A stretch of DNA of 64,000 bases, taken from contig JAEWLC010000047.1 of assembly GCA_023393475.1 (NCBI GenBank), forward strand, positions 1-64,000, in the 5' to 3' direction. Both the position numbers and the translations under genes were made by a program. Source of the DNA: Pseudomonadota bacterium. Its GTDB lineage: Bacteria > Pseudomonadota > Alphaproteobacteria > Rhizobiales > Devosiaceae. Within the stretch, counting starts at the first letter, position 1. Every line of letters begins with the position of its first letter. Under the pieces are notes generated by a model. That model was not told the DNA's origin. It made no database searches and saw nothing but the letters and a program-made list of their open reading frames with translations. Positions 32,012-40,958 of the stretch are shown piece by piece.

Positions 32012-33874
32012 CTACCACACGACAGGGCGCGTTTCCCCGGTCGCGACATTGACGAAACCCTCGGGCGCCAGCGGCGAGGGGGCGACGAGCACCCATTGCC
32101 ACGGCGCGCAGGTGAGCGTCGCGAACATCAGCCGCTCCGGAAAGCCCGGATGCCAGCGCGGATGCCAGGTCGGCTCGTACATCCAGTCGACCCTGGCGGC
32201 TGCCTCGCGCAGCGCCTGCATGTCGGCGTTGAGCGCCTCCGCAGGGCGCTGCGACATCAGCCCGCCGACCTCGAAGCGCACGGTGGCGGCGACCTCGCCG
32301 CGATGGACCAGCACCCAGCCGCCCTGCTGTTCGCGCAACCGGTTTACCGCCAGCGCCATGGCGGCGTCGGAGGAGCCGCAGGTCCAGATGTTGTGCTTGT
32401 CGTGGGCGACCGAGCAGGCGAGCGCCGTGTCGGGGTCGCGGGGACCGGTGCCGCGCCAGAACATTTTCGACACTTTGCCGTCGCCCGAGAAGCGGTCGAC
32501 GATGGCGAACTTGGTGATGTTTTCGGCGTGGAGGCGCTGCACTTCGCCATGTTCGACCGGCATTTGTATGGTGAAAAACTCGGGATGCCAGTGGAAAGGA
32601 CGGATGACGGCAGCGTTCATGGAGTCCCGGCCGGGCGCGGCATTGATGGCGAAGTCCCCGGCGGTGATCTCGCGCTGGATATTGACCGTGTGCGTGGCCC
32701 AATCGGGCCAGGTGACGCTCGGAACCTCGGCCGTGAACCGGTTGCCCTCGGACACCTGCCGGCCGTCGGCCCAGACCTTGGCGATCGCGAGGCTCGGCAC
32801 GTCTTCCAGCAGGACGATGTCGGCATAACGCCCCGGCGCGATCGAGCCGACATGCCGGGTGAGCCGCATGTGGCGCGCCGGGTTGATGGTGACACACTGG
32901 ATGGCGATTTCCGGCGCGAGGCCGGCCGCGATGGCGGTGCGGACATTGTGGTCGGTGGCGCCGACCTCGAGCGTCAGCGGCGCGCTGCGATCGTCGGTGG
33001 CGAAGGCCACCTGGCTCCAGTCGGTAAGGCCCTTCTCGAGCAGGCCCTTGATGATCTCCGGCATGGTGTGGATGCGGATCTCGATGAAGAGCCCGTGTCG
33101 CAGCTTGTCCCAGGCTTCGTCGGCGGTGGCCATTTCGTGGTCGGAGGCGAGGCCGGCGGCAGCGAAGGCGTTGATTTCGGGCAGGGAGCGCAGGCCCGCC
33201 GCGTGGCCCTCGACGACGCCGCGGGCAGCGAAGGTCGCCTCGATCATGCCCCAGAGCCGCTGGTGCGATGGGTTGTCGGGGTTCCAGACCGCAGGCCAGT
33301 CCATGACCTCGTCGAGGCCGGTGACCATCGGGCTCTGCATGAAGCCCTGCTGTTCGTCATGGCCGAAATACCCGCCGCCCCATTCGTAGGCGGTGGGCGG
33401 CACGGCCGAGCCGGGCTGCGGGAAGATCTTGAGCCGCGATCCGGCGCGGCGGGCGGTGAGCCAGAACTCGAGATTGTTCGGCCCGTCGACATTGGAGAAT
33501 TCGTGGCTGGCCTCGCAGGTCCAGGTATTGCCGCGCGGCAGGACGAGGGCGGCTTCCCACTCGGGCGTGAGGTGCGAGCTCTCGATATGCTTGTGGACCT
33601 CGCCGAAGCCGGGGACAGCAGAGAGCTGGGGTTCGTGCACCTGCTCCTTCGCCTCGCCCTTGTACTCCCCTGCCGGCCCGACCCAGGCGATGCGGCGGCC
33701 CTTGATGACGATCTCCTGGTCGGTGAGCCAGGTGCGCGAATGCACGTCGAGCAGCCGCCCGACGCGCAGGATCCGGTCGGCCGGCCGCTTACCGAGCGCC
33801 ACGAGCAGGAGGTCCTGCCGGATGCGGACTTCGTCGCGCGCGTTGAGGATCAGGTCGTCGGGGAGGTCAGTCAT
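32012..33874 (-). CDS. ade: Adenine deaminase
   Basis: Amidohydrolase-fold enzyme converting adenine to hypoxanthine and ammonia. The 620-residue protein has the metal site HKHIESSHLTP (HxH, in the Ade-specific context), SDHEMATADEAWDKL, the region FATDDRSAPLTLEVGATDHNVRTAIAAGL, and the C-terminal Ade domain (HDKHNIWTCGSSDAAMALAV, RGEVAATVRFEVGGLMS). It is slightly longer than common Ade. ATG 33874 overlaps the stop of the creatininase-family gene. Its location beside nucleoside hydrolase and nucleoside import genes fits purine salvage or catabolism. Confidence 0.93.
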   Translation of the reverse strand: MTDLPDDLILNARDEVRIRQDLLLVALGKRPADRILRVGRLLDVHSRTWLTDQEIVIKGRRIAWVGPAGEYKGEAKEQVHEPQLSAVPGFGEVHKHIESSHLTPEWEAALVLPRGNTWTCEASHEFSNVDGPNNLEFWLTARRAGSRLKIFPQPGSAVPPTAYEWGGGYFGHDEQQGFMQSPMVTGLDEVMDWPAVWNPDNPSHQRLWGMIEATFAARGVVEGHAAGLRSLPEINAFAAAGLASDHEMATADEAWDKLRHGLFIEIRIHTMPEIIKGLLEKGLTDWSQVAFATDDRSAPLTLEVGATDHNVRTAIAAGLAPEIAIQCVTINPARHMRLTRHVGSIAPGRYADIVLLEDVPSLAIAKVWADGRQVSEGNRFTAEVPSVTWPDWATHTVNIQREITAGDFAINAAPGRDSMNAAVIRPFHWHPEFFTIQMPVEHGEVQRLHAENITKFAIVDRFSGDGKVSKMFWRGTGPRDPDTALACSVAHDKHNIWTCGSSDAAMALAVNRLREQQGGWVLVHRGEVAATVRFEVGGLMSQRPAEALNADMQALREAAARVDWMYEPTWHPRWHPGFPERLMFATLTCAPWQWVLVAPSPLAPEGFVNVATGETRPVVW

Positions 33875-34611
33875 AGTCCGTGCTTCGTCTTCCATAGTCC
33901 GATGAGGCGCACCGATTCCGCGGCGATGCCGGCGATCATCGCCTCACCCTTTTCGGCGGTGGCGGGGCGCGGATCGCCGAATACGCCGGAGGTGTTGAAC
34001 GCACTGAGCTTCATCGGCTCGCTGCCGAACAGCTCGGGGAATTCCGGATATTCGGGCTTCGCTCGGTCCATCCGTACCGTGTCCGGAGCCAGCGCCAGCA
34101 TGATCGAGGTCTCGACCTCGTCGGCGTGGTAGAAACCGGGCCCGGCGGGCTCCGACTCCATCAGCTCGGCGGCCAGCGCCTCGAGCCGCGGATAATCGAG
34201 GTGGAGCACCGGAAAACCGGTTTCGCTCAGCGCCCGCGCCGCGAGGTTGATCGGCTCGCGATTGCCGAAATGGCCGTTGACGGTGACGAGGCCTTTCACG
34301 CCCATGCGCTGCAATCCGCGGCCGATATCGAGCACCGACGACCGCAGCGTCTCGGGCGACAGCGACAATGTCCCGGCCCAGCCTTCGGTGGTCCAGGCAT
34401 CGCCATAGGCGATCGCCGGCAGCAGCAGCCCGCTGCAGCCCTCGGCGATGCGGCGGGCGACGCCCGTCGCCATCACCGTGTCGGTGAGCAACGGCAGATG
34501 CGCCCCATGCTGCTCCACCGCGCCGACGGGCAGGATCCCGATAGTGCCGCGCGAAATCGCGGCGGAGACGTCTTCCCAGCTGGCGCTGGCCGCATCGAGC
34601 ATCAGCGACAT
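33871..34611 (-). CDS. Creatininase-family amidohydrolase
   Basis: A 246-residue member of the creatininase family. Metal-site motifs are visible: PVGAVEQHGAHLPLLTD (ExH and D), VNGHFGNREP and HADEVETS (E). The family includes creatininase, mycofactocin and riboflavin-pathway amide hydrolases, so the reaction is not fixed by motif. It leads a two-gene operon with adenine deaminase and is divergent from an amidohydrolase/nucleoside hydrolase/transport operon. Hydrolysis of a cyclic amide generated during purine breakdown is a reasonable idea. AGGCAGG precedes ATG 34611. Confidence 0.85.
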   Translation of the reverse strand: MSLMLDAASASWEDVSAAISRGTIGILPVGAVEQHGAHLPLLTDTVMATGVARRIAEGCSGLLLPAIAYGDAWTTEGWAGTLSLSPETLRSSVLDIGRGLQRMGVKGLVTVNGHFGNREPINLAARALSETGFPVLHLDYPRLEALAAELMESEPAGPGFYHADEVETSIMLALAPDTVRMDRAKPEYPEFPELFGSEPMKLSAFNTSGVFGDPRPATAEKGEAMIAGIAAESVRLIGLWKTKHGL

Positions 34612-34765
34612 CCTGCCTGTTCCTTGTGCAACCAAATTCTCCAATATCCAGCCAAACCTGCGGCGTCATTCGTGATTTGGCAGGTCCCGGCGCTGCCTGC
34701 AACATCGGCACCGAGCCCGGTCGCGAGGCGCTGGTTTCCATGCTGCGGAAGCGCCTCGATTGCAT

Positions 34766-34771
34766 TTGACA
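34766..34771 (+). promoter_or_regulatory. Candidate -35 element for the purine operon
   Basis: A perfect TTGACA at 34766-34771 sits 64 bases before the amidohydrolase ATG. The matching -10 (GTTAGC at 34789-34794) is poor, as expected for an activator-dependent or weak promoter. The operator palindrome is just downstream. Confidence 0.4.
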
Positions 34772-34801
34772 AGCTTGTGAATTCTGTCGTTAGCTCGTCA
34801 T

Positions 34802-34815
34802 GTAAACCGGTTTAC
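34802..34815. promoter_or_regulatory. Even-type LacI operator palindrome
   Basis: GTAAACCGGTTTAC is a perfect 14-base palindrome with central CG, the classic LacI-family operator layout. It lies 14 bases before the amidohydrolase start and downstream of a TTGACA, a repressing position. Which LacI protein binds is unknown. Confidence 0.7.
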
Positions 34816-34829
34816 CGGATGGGGGTCAA

Positions 34830-36194
34830 ATGGGTTCGACGCTTATCCACGGAGCGACAGTTCTGTCCGTGGACGCTGAAAACACGGTGTTCGAGGGTGG
34901 CTACGTCGCCATCCGCGATGGCCGGATCAGCGATATTGGTTCCCGGCACGCCACTCCCAACGCGTCCGGCTTCGACGAGGTGTTCGACCTGACCGGGCAC
35001 CTCGTCATGCCGGGCCTCGTCAACGCCCACACCCATTCCGTGATGGTGCTGTTCCGCGGCCGCTCCGAGGGCCAGAGCCTCCTGACCATGGACGGGTGGT
35101 ACAACTCCATCCGCGAGCCCGAGCTGTCGCTGCTTGCCTCCGACATCGGGCCGGCCGTGGCGCTGAGCTGCGCCGAAATGGCGCTCTCCGGCACCACCAC
35201 CTTCTGCGACCAGTATTTCTTCGCCGAGGAAATCGCCGAGGCGGTCCGGGAGGCGGGCCTCCGCTCGGTCATCGCCTATGGCATCGTCCAGCTCGGCGAC
35301 AAGGAACGCGGCGAAGAGGAACTGGCGAAGGCGACACGGTTCCTCGCCCAGCAGCGCTCAGCCGATGGCCGCGTCATCCCTTGGTTCGGCCCGCACGCCC
35401 CCTATGTCGACAACACCCAGGACCTGCTGCTGGCCGAGGTCGAGGTCGCCAACGAGTATGGCGTCGGCCTTCACCTGCACATGGCCTGCGGCCCCGAGGA
35501 CAACGAGGAAACCGAGCGCCGCTACGGCACCACCGCGGCGGTGGCGCTTGAAAAGCTCGGCTTCTTCAAGGGCCGCATCCATGCCGCGCACTGCCTCGAC
35601 CTCAGCGACGAGGATATCGCGGTCTTCGCGCGGGCCCCGCATGCCTCGGTATCCTACAACGCCACCGCCGGGCTCCGTTCGGGCCGCGAGGGCATCTGTC
35701 CAGTGGTGGCGCTCAAGGCCGCCGGCGTCACCGTTGCCATCGGCACTGATAACGTTGCCGCCAACAATTCCTACGACCTCGTCTCCGAGATGCGCGTCGC
35801 CGGCCTCGTCGCATCGCATCGTGAGGGCGTGGCCCAGCCGCTGAGTTCGCGCGAACTGGTGCGCATGGCGACGATCGAAGGCGCCCGGGCACTCGGTCTG
35901 GAGCACGAGATCGGCAGCCTCGAAATCGGCAAGGCCGCCGACATCGCGGCCTTCGACATGCGTGGCGCCGGCTATTCGGAAACGCCCGACCCCGAGACGC
36001 TGCTCGTCTATTCCGGCTCCGGCCGCGACCTGCGCCATCTCTGGGTCGCGGGCGAACAGCTGGTCCGCGACCGCACCCTGACTCGCCGCCCCTATGCTGA
36101 TATTCGTCAGGATTACTCGGCCACCTATGCCGAGTTCTGGGATCGCGTCCGGCAAGCGAAGGCGGACGCCAGGAACAAGAAAGAAGTAGCCTGA
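34830..36194 (+). CDS. TrzA/AtzA-type amidohydrolase (purine or nucleoside deaminase)
   Basis: A 454-residue metal-dependent amidohydrolase of the ATZ/TRZ group (guanine, 8-oxoguanine and S-adenosylhomocysteine deaminases). Metal ligands: HxH in GLVNAHTHS, H in GLHLHMACG, H in GRIHAAHCLDLSDEDI, and D in AIGTDNVAANN. First gene of a run that continues with a nucleoside hydrolase and a BMP transporter, so deamination of a purine or modified purine is likely. Which base cannot be told from motifs. Its stop is two bases before the TTG start of the next gene. A LacI operator palindrome lies immediately upstream. Confidence 0.88.
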   Translation: MGSTLIHGATVLSVDAENTVFEGGYVAIRDGRISDIGSRHATPNASGFDEVFDLTGHLVMPGLVNAHTHSVMVLFRGRSEGQSLLTMDGWYNSIREPELSLLASDIGPAVALSCAEMALSGTTTFCDQYFFAEEIAEAVREAGLRSVIAYGIVQLGDKERGEEELAKATRFLAQQRSADGRVIPWFGPHAPYVDNTQDLLLAEVEVANEYGVGLHLHMACGPEDNEETERRYGTTAAVALEKLGFFKGRIHAAHCLDLSDEDIAVFARAPHASVSYNATAGLRSGREGICPVVALKAAGVTVAIGTDNVAANNSYDLVSEMRVAGLVASHREGVAQPLSSRELVRMATIEGARALGLEHEIGSLEIGKAADIAAFDMRGAGYSETPDPETLLVYSGSGRDLRHLWVAGEQLVRDRTLTRRPYADIRQDYSATYAEFWDRVRQAKADARNKKEVA

Positions 36195-36196
36195 CC

Positions 36197-37156
36197 TTGA
36201 CCAAGCGTAAGTTCATTTTCGACAGCGACGGCGGCGTCGACGACGCCCAGGCGCTGATCCTGCTCGTTGCCAACGGCAGGACTCCCGACCTCATCACCAC
36301 CGTGTTCGGCAATGTCGACCTCGACCAGGCGACGACCAACCTGCTCGCCACCCTCGCCATGCTCAAGGTCGATGTGCCCGTGCACAAGGGCGCTGACCGG
36401 CCGCTGACCCAGCCCGTGATCGACGCCAAATACGTGCATGGCGACGATGGTCTCGGCGGGGCGCGCCGGCCCGACAAGCAGGCCTTGCCTGCCTCCGAGG
36501 ATGGCATCGGCGTGCTGCGCCGTACCTTCGGCGAAGCCGCCGCCAAGGGCGAGAAGGTCGACATCCTGATGATCGGGCCGCTGACCAACCTGGCGCTTGC
36601 GCTGCGGCTCGAGCCCTCGATCGTCGATGGCATCGGCACGCTGACGATCATGGGCGGCAACGTCTATGGCCGCGGCAACACCACCCCGGCCGCCGAGTTC
36701 AACATCTATGCCGACCCCGAAGCCGCCCATGTCGTGCTGACGGCCGGGGTCGAGACCGTCGTGGTACCGTGGGAGCCCTGCACCACCCATTTCATGGAAG
36801 GGCCGCGTGTCGACCAGATGTTCGACGCCATTGCCGAGTCCCCGCTGCGCGATTTCTCCAAGGCCCTGGCGCGCCATGCCCGCGAGAATGGCATCAAGCG
36901 CGGCCTTGCCGATCGCTTCCTCTATGTCGATCCGCTGGCCGCCGCCGTCGTCATCGATCCCTCGATGGTGACCAAATCCATCCTCGCCTCGTCGTCCGTA
37001 GCGCTGGCGCCGGGGATCACCCGCGGCATGACGCTGGTCGATCCTTCGGGCCGCCTCGGCACCCCCAAGATTACGTTCGTCGAGGAGGTCGATGTCGCAA
37101 AGGTCGACGCCCTCTACGCCGTATCCGCCGCCTACTCGCCAACGACGTCCCAATAA
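36197..37156 (+). CDS. Nucleoside hydrolase (IunH family)
   Basis: Hydrolyses the N-glycosidic bond of nucleosides to base plus ribose. The 319-residue protein has the calcium-binding signature FDSDGGVDDAQAL (family DxDxGxDD), NVDLDQATTN, MIGPLTNLALAL, MGGNVYGRGNTTPAAEFNIYADPEAA and a late aspartate in LYVDPLAAAV. The signature lies so close to the N-terminus that TTG at 36197 must be the start; no ATG is available. Ribose released here would suit the ribokinase at 28.5-29.4 kb. It is followed 27 bases later by the BMP binding protein. Confidence 0.92.
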   Translation: MTKRKFIFDSDGGVDDAQALILLVANGRTPDLITTVFGNVDLDQATTNLLATLAMLKVDVPVHKGADRPLTQPVIDAKYVHGDDGLGGARRPDKQALPASEDGIGVLRRTFGEAAAKGEKVDILMIGPLTNLALALRLEPSIVDGIGTLTIMGGNVYGRGNTTPAAEFNIYADPEAAHVVLTAGVETVVVPWEPCTTHFMEGPRVDQMFDAIAESPLRDFSKALARHARENGIKRGLADRFLYVDPLAAAVVIDPSMVTKSILASSSVALAPGITRGMTLVDPSGRLGTPKITFVEEVDVAKVDALYAVSAAYSPTTSQ

Positions 37157-37183
37157 CCAGAACAATCGCAAACAGGAGTGCGC

Positions 37184-38242
37184 ATGTCTCTGATCTCGAC
37201 TCTCGCAAAGGCCGCCACCAGCACGCTGCTGGCCGCCTCGATGATGGCCTCGACGGCAATCCCCGCCGCCGCGCAGGAATACACCAAGGAAAACCCGCTC
37301 AAGGTCGCGCTGGTGCTGCACGGCACGCTCGGCGACAAGAGCTTCTTCGACAGCGCCAAGGCCGGCATGGACAAGGCCGCTGCCGAACTGCCTGTCGAAG
37401 TGAAGGTCATCGAGGCCGGCTACGACCGCTCGAAGTGGCAGCCGGCGCTCGCTGATGCCACCGACAGCGGCTACCACGTCGTAATCTCCGGCACGTTCGA
37501 CATGACCGGTTATGTCGCTGAGCTCGCTCCGCAGTATCCCGACGTCAAGTTCATCCAGTTCGACGATGCGCCGGACTTCACCGGCGGCGCCTTCCCGAAC
37601 GTGCTGGGCGTCATGTACGGCACTTCGACCGCCGGCTATCTCGCGGGCTACGCCGCCGGCAAGCTGACCAAGAGCGGCAAGCTCGGCACCATCCTCGGCA
37701 TGGAATTCCCCACCGTCACCGACTTCAAGACCGGTTTCGACCAGGGCGCCAAGGATGCCAACCCCTCGATCGAGATCCTGAACGCCGTTGCCGGCACCTT
37801 CTCGGACCCGGCCAAGGGTAAGGAAATCGGTCTTGCCCAGCTCAACCAGGGCGCCGACATCATCTTCCCGATCGCCGGCGGCACCGGCCTCGGCGCGCTG
37901 CAGGCCGTCAAGGAAGCCGGCGGCGGCAAGCTGGCCGTCGGCGTCGACAGCGACCAGGCGACGATCTTTGCGGCCAATGGCGACCAGGCCCAGGCCGACG
38001 TGATCTTCACCTCGGTGGAAAAGAAGGTCGGCGAGTCGCTCTACCTCGCGCTCAAGGGCACGATCGACGGCACCCAGCAGTACGGCCAGCGCATCGTGCT
38101 CGGTCTCAAGGACGGCGCCGTCGGCATCTCCAGGAACGCCCAGTACGAGGCTCTCGTCCCGGCCGACCTGCGCGCCGAGATCGACGCCAAGGAAGCCGCG
38201 ATTATCGCCGGCGAGATCGTCGTCAACGCCGACGTGAAGTAA
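37184..38242 (+). CDS. BMP-family nucleoside-binding protein of an ABC transporter
   Basis: Substrate-binding protein of 352 residues in the BMP/PnrA family, which binds purine nucleosides or related ligands. A Sec signal peptide ends in IPAAAQ. Family features: VALVLHGTLGDKSFFDSAKAG, QFDDAPDFT, GTSTAGYLAGYAAGKLTKSG, GVDSDQATIF. No lipobox cysteine is seen, so it is periplasmic rather than lipid-anchored. ATG 37184 has AGGAG six bases ahead and is chosen over a GTG at 37178. A terminator-like hairpin follows, which may give excess binding protein over the other subunits. Confidence 0.93.
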   Translation: MSLISTLAKAATSTLLAASMMASTAIPAAAQEYTKENPLKVALVLHGTLGDKSFFDSAKAGMDKAAAELPVEVKVIEAGYDRSKWQPALADATDSGYHVVISGTFDMTGYVAELAPQYPDVKFIQFDDAPDFTGGAFPNVLGVMYGTSTAGYLAGYAAGKLTKSGKLGTILGMEFPTVTDFKTGFDQGAKDANPSIEILNAVAGTFSDPAKGKEIGLAQLNQGADIIFPIAGGTGLGALQAVKEAGGGKLAVGVDSDQATIFAANGDQAQADVIFTSVEKKVGESLYLALKGTIDGTQQYGQRIVLGLKDGAVGISRNAQYEALVPADLRAEIDAKEAAIIAGEIVVNADVK

Positions 38243-38249
38243 TGTCACA

Positions 38250-38281
38250 GGGCGTCGCCTCCGGGCGGCGCCCCACTTTTT
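38250..38281 (+). terminator. Attenuator-like hairpin after the BMP binding-protein gene
   Basis: GGGCGTCGCC (38250-38259) pairs with GGCGGCGCCC (38264-38273) with one G-T wobble and is followed by ACTTTTT ending at 38281. It lies between the binding-protein stop and the ATP-binding gene, where partial termination would set subunit ratios. Confidence 0.6.
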
Positions 38282-38304
38282 CGAGCGAGGCAGCCGGGGG
38301 CAGC

Positions 38305-39849
38305 ATGGCGCTTCTTGAAGCTATCGGGATTTCCAAGGTCTATCCCGGCGGAGTGGTGGCCAATGACGGGGTGAACCTCGTCATCGAGCCGGGCGAAGTT
38401 CATGCCGTGGTCGGCGAGAACGGCGCCGGCAAGTCCACGCTCATGAAGATCCTGTTCGGCATCGAGCAGCCCAACGGGGGCACACTGCTGCTCGACGGCA
38501 AGCCGGTGCAGTTTGCCAATCCGCGCGAAGCCATCGATGCCGGCATCGGCATGGTGTTCCAGCACTTCTCGCTGGTGCCGAGCTTCTCGGTCTATGAGAA
38601 CGTCGTGCTCGGCTCCGAGCCCAAGGCCGGCATCCGGCTCGATCGCAAGAAGGCGATCGCCGAGGTGCAGGCGCTCTCCGAGAGGTTCCGCCTCAAGGTC
38701 GATCCGCTGCCGCCGGTGGGCACGCTGCCCGTCGGCCAGCAGCAGCGCGTCGAAATCCTCAAGGCGCTCTATCGCAACGCAAAGATCCTCATCCTCGACG
38801 AGCCGACAGCCGTGCTGGCGCCGCAGGAAGTGCAGGAGCTGTTCGTCGCCATCCGCTCGCTGGTGGCGCAGGGCAAGACGGTGATCTTCATCGCCCACAA
38901 GCTGCCCGAAGTGCTCGAGATCTCGAACACCATCACGGTGATGCGGCAGGGCAAGACGGTCGGACAGGTGAAGACCAGCGAAGTGACGGAAAAGAGCCTC
39001 GCCGCCATGATGGTGGGGCGCGAAGTCAGCCTCCGCGTCGATCGCAAGCCGACCGACCAGAGCGAGCGCGTCGCCGCCGTTTCCGGCCTCCGGGTCGTCA
39101 ACGCGCGCGGCACCGAAGTCGTCGCCGGGCTAGATCTCAACGTCCATTCGGGCGAGATCGTCGGCCTTGTCGGCGTCGAGGGCAACGGGCAGGCCGAAAC
39201 GCTCGAGGCCATCGCCGGTCTCCGCGCCATCGCCGCCGGCACCATCACCATCGCCAACCAGAACGCCGCGACGAAAAGCGTCCTGGAGCGGCGCGCACTC
39301 GGCCTCGCCTCGATCCCCGAGGACCGCATCGCCGAGGGCCTCGCCACCGGCGCCAGCGTCGGCGAGAATCTCGTCGCGACGCGGCTCAACGACCGGCGCT
39401 ATGTGCGCGGCGGCCTGCTCGACCTCAAGGCCATCCGGGCCAACGCGCTCAAGCTCATCGAGCAGTTCTCGATCCGCGTCGGCGGGCCGAGCTATGCCGT
39501 GGGCACGCTCTCGGGCGGCAACATGCAGAAGGTGGTGGTAGCGCGCGAACTGAGCGAACAGCCGAAGCTCCTGCTGGTCAACCAGCCGACCCGCGGCGTC
39601 GATCTCGGCGCCACCCAGTTCATCTGGCGCACCATCACCGATGCCCGCGACAACGGCGCGGCGGTGCTGCTGAGTTCGGCCGACCTTTCGGAACTCCTCG
39701 CCCTCAGCGACCGGCTGATCGTCCTTTACCGCGGCAAGATCGTTGCCGCCTTCCTCAATACCCCGGATCTGACGCCCGAAACCCTCGGCACCTACATGCT
39801 CGGGCTTTCGACCCAGACTTCGGATGAAATGCAGGCGGCCCTCAAATGA
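38305..39849 (+). CDS. Nucleoside ABC transporter ATP-binding protein (two ABC domains)
   Basis: A 514-residue protein with tandem ABC domains like RbsA/YufO. The first has Walker A GENGAGKST, Walker B ILILDEPTAVL and a signature-like LPVGQQQRVEI. The second has a degenerate Walker A (GVEGNGQAE) but a good signature LSGGNMQKVVV and LLLVNQPTRG. This asymmetry is normal for BMP- and sugar-type ATPases. An upstream ATG at 38242 overlaps the previous stop, but that leader would be encoded by the hairpin; MALLEAIGISK from 38305, with GGGGG-rich sequence ahead, fits the family. The stop overlaps the next gene by ATGA. Confidence 0.93.
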   Translation: MALLEAIGISKVYPGGVVANDGVNLVIEPGEVHAVVGENGAGKSTLMKILFGIEQPNGGTLLLDGKPVQFANPREAIDAGIGMVFQHFSLVPSFSVYENVVLGSEPKAGIRLDRKKAIAEVQALSERFRLKVDPLPPVGTLPVGQQQRVEILKALYRNAKILILDEPTAVLAPQEVQELFVAIRSLVAQGKTVIFIAHKLPEVLEISNTITVMRQGKTVGQVKTSEVTEKSLAAMMVGREVSLRVDRKPTDQSERVAAVSGLRVVNARGTEVVAGLDLNVHSGEIVGLVGVEGNGQAETLEAIAGLRAIAAGTITIANQNAATKSVLERRALGLASIPEDRIAEGLATGASVGENLVATRLNDRRYVRGGLLDLKAIRANALKLIEQFSIRVGGPSYAVGTLSGGNMQKVVVARELSEQPKLLLVNQPTRGVDLGATQFIWRTITDARDNGAAVLLSSADLSELLALSDRLIVLYRGKIVAAFLNTPDLTPETLGTYMLGLSTQTSDEMQAALK

Positions 39850-40958
39850 GCACCCTACCCGCCACCAACCGCGCCAATCGCTGGAAGACCGTTCGCCGTG
39901 AAGCCGGCCGCGCCATCGGCGCGCTGGTCATCGCGCTGGCCGTCACCTTCATCATCGTCTTCCTGACCTCGAAGGCGCCGTTCGAGGCCATCACCCAGCT
40001 GCTGACCGCGCCGATTTCGCGGCCCCGCACCATCGGGCTGTGGATCGACGACGTGGCCAAGCTGACCATCACCGGCCTCGCCTTCAGCCTCGTCTTCCAG
40101 GCCCGGCAGTTCGCCATGGGCGTGCAGGGGCAGGTCTATATCGGGGCGCTCTGCGCCAGCTATGTCGCCCTGTCGCCGCTCGGCGCCACCTGGGCCGGCA
40201 TTCCGCTCGGCATCGCCGCCGCCATGCTGGGCGGGGCGATCTACGGCTTCATCCCCGGCATCGCCAAGGCCAAGCTCGGCGCCAACGAGATCGTCTCGTC
40301 GCTGATGCTGAACTACATCGCCATCGAGATCGTGAACTTCCTCGTCCGCACCAACCTGCCCAAGCCGCAGGCCGGCGTGCTGACCACCAACGATTTCCCC
40401 GACACGGCGGTGTTCCCGGCTCTCGTCGCCAACACCCGCGTCGACCTCGGGCTGATCTTTGCCATCGTCGCCGTGCTGGTGGTCTGGTTCGCGCTCTATC
40501 GCACCAGCTGGGGCCTGAAACTCCGGCTCGTCGGGCATAACGCGCGCTTTGCCGAGTATGCCGGCATCAAGGCGACCTTCATCATGGTCTCGGCCATGAC
40601 CGCCTCGGGCGCGCTCGGCGGCCTCCTCGGCTCGATGTTCGTCCAGGGCCAGACCTACGGCAAGCTGACCGTGCTGTTCGAGGGCGGCCTCGCCTTCGAG
40701 GGCATACTCGTCGCCATCGTGGCGCGCAGCCGGCCGCTGGCAGTGCCGATCGTCGCGCTGTTCTACGGCTATTTGCGCCAGGGGGCGCAGCTGATGAACA
40801 TCCGCACCGACGTTCCGGCCGAGGTGATCGGCGTCGTCACCGCGATCATCATCCTGCTGGTTTCGTCGAGCTTCTCGCTCAGCTTCATCACCAAGTGGTT
40901 CAAGCGTGAGCCCGCTGCCGCCACCCAGGCTGCCGCTGCCGGGGGTGCCGCCAAATGA
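39846..40958 (+). CDS. Nucleoside ABC transporter permease (YufP-like)
   Basis: A 370-residue inner-membrane permease of the BMP/branched-chain type family. About eight to ten hydrophobic helices are visible, with the conserved block GANEIVSSLMLNYIAIEIVNFLV and GHNARFAEYAGI. Starts by ATGA overlap with the ATPase gene and ends by ATGA overlap with the second permease, so the three are translationally coupled. Forms a heterodimer with the following permease to import nucleosides bound by the BMP protein. Confidence 0.93.
   Translation: MSTLPATNRANRWKTVRREAGRAIGALVIALAVTFIIVFLTSKAPFEAITQLLTAPISRPRTIGLWIDDVAKLTITGLAFSLVFQARQFAMGVQGQVYIGALCASYVALSPLGATWAGIPLGIAAAMLGGAIYGFIPGIAKAKLGANEIVSSLMLNYIAIEIVNFLVRTNLPKPQAGVLTTNDFPDTAVFPALVANTRVDLGLIFAIVAVLVVWFALYRTSWGLKLRLVGHNARFAEYAGIKATFIMVSAMTASGALGGLLGSMFVQGQTYGKLTVLFEGGLAFEGILVAIVARSRPLAVPIVALFYGYLRQGAQLMNIRTDVPAEVIGVVTAIIILLVSSSFSLSFITKWFKREPAAATQAAAAGGAAK

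Noticed and set aside
32096..34132. A 678-codon plus-strand frame across adenine deaminase
   Set aside because: Antisense to a gene with complete Ade motifs; composition is that of a shadow frame.
36125..38248. A 707-codon minus-strand frame opposite the nucleoside hydrolase and BMP genes
   Set aside because: Opposite two genes with clear motifs; no domain seen.
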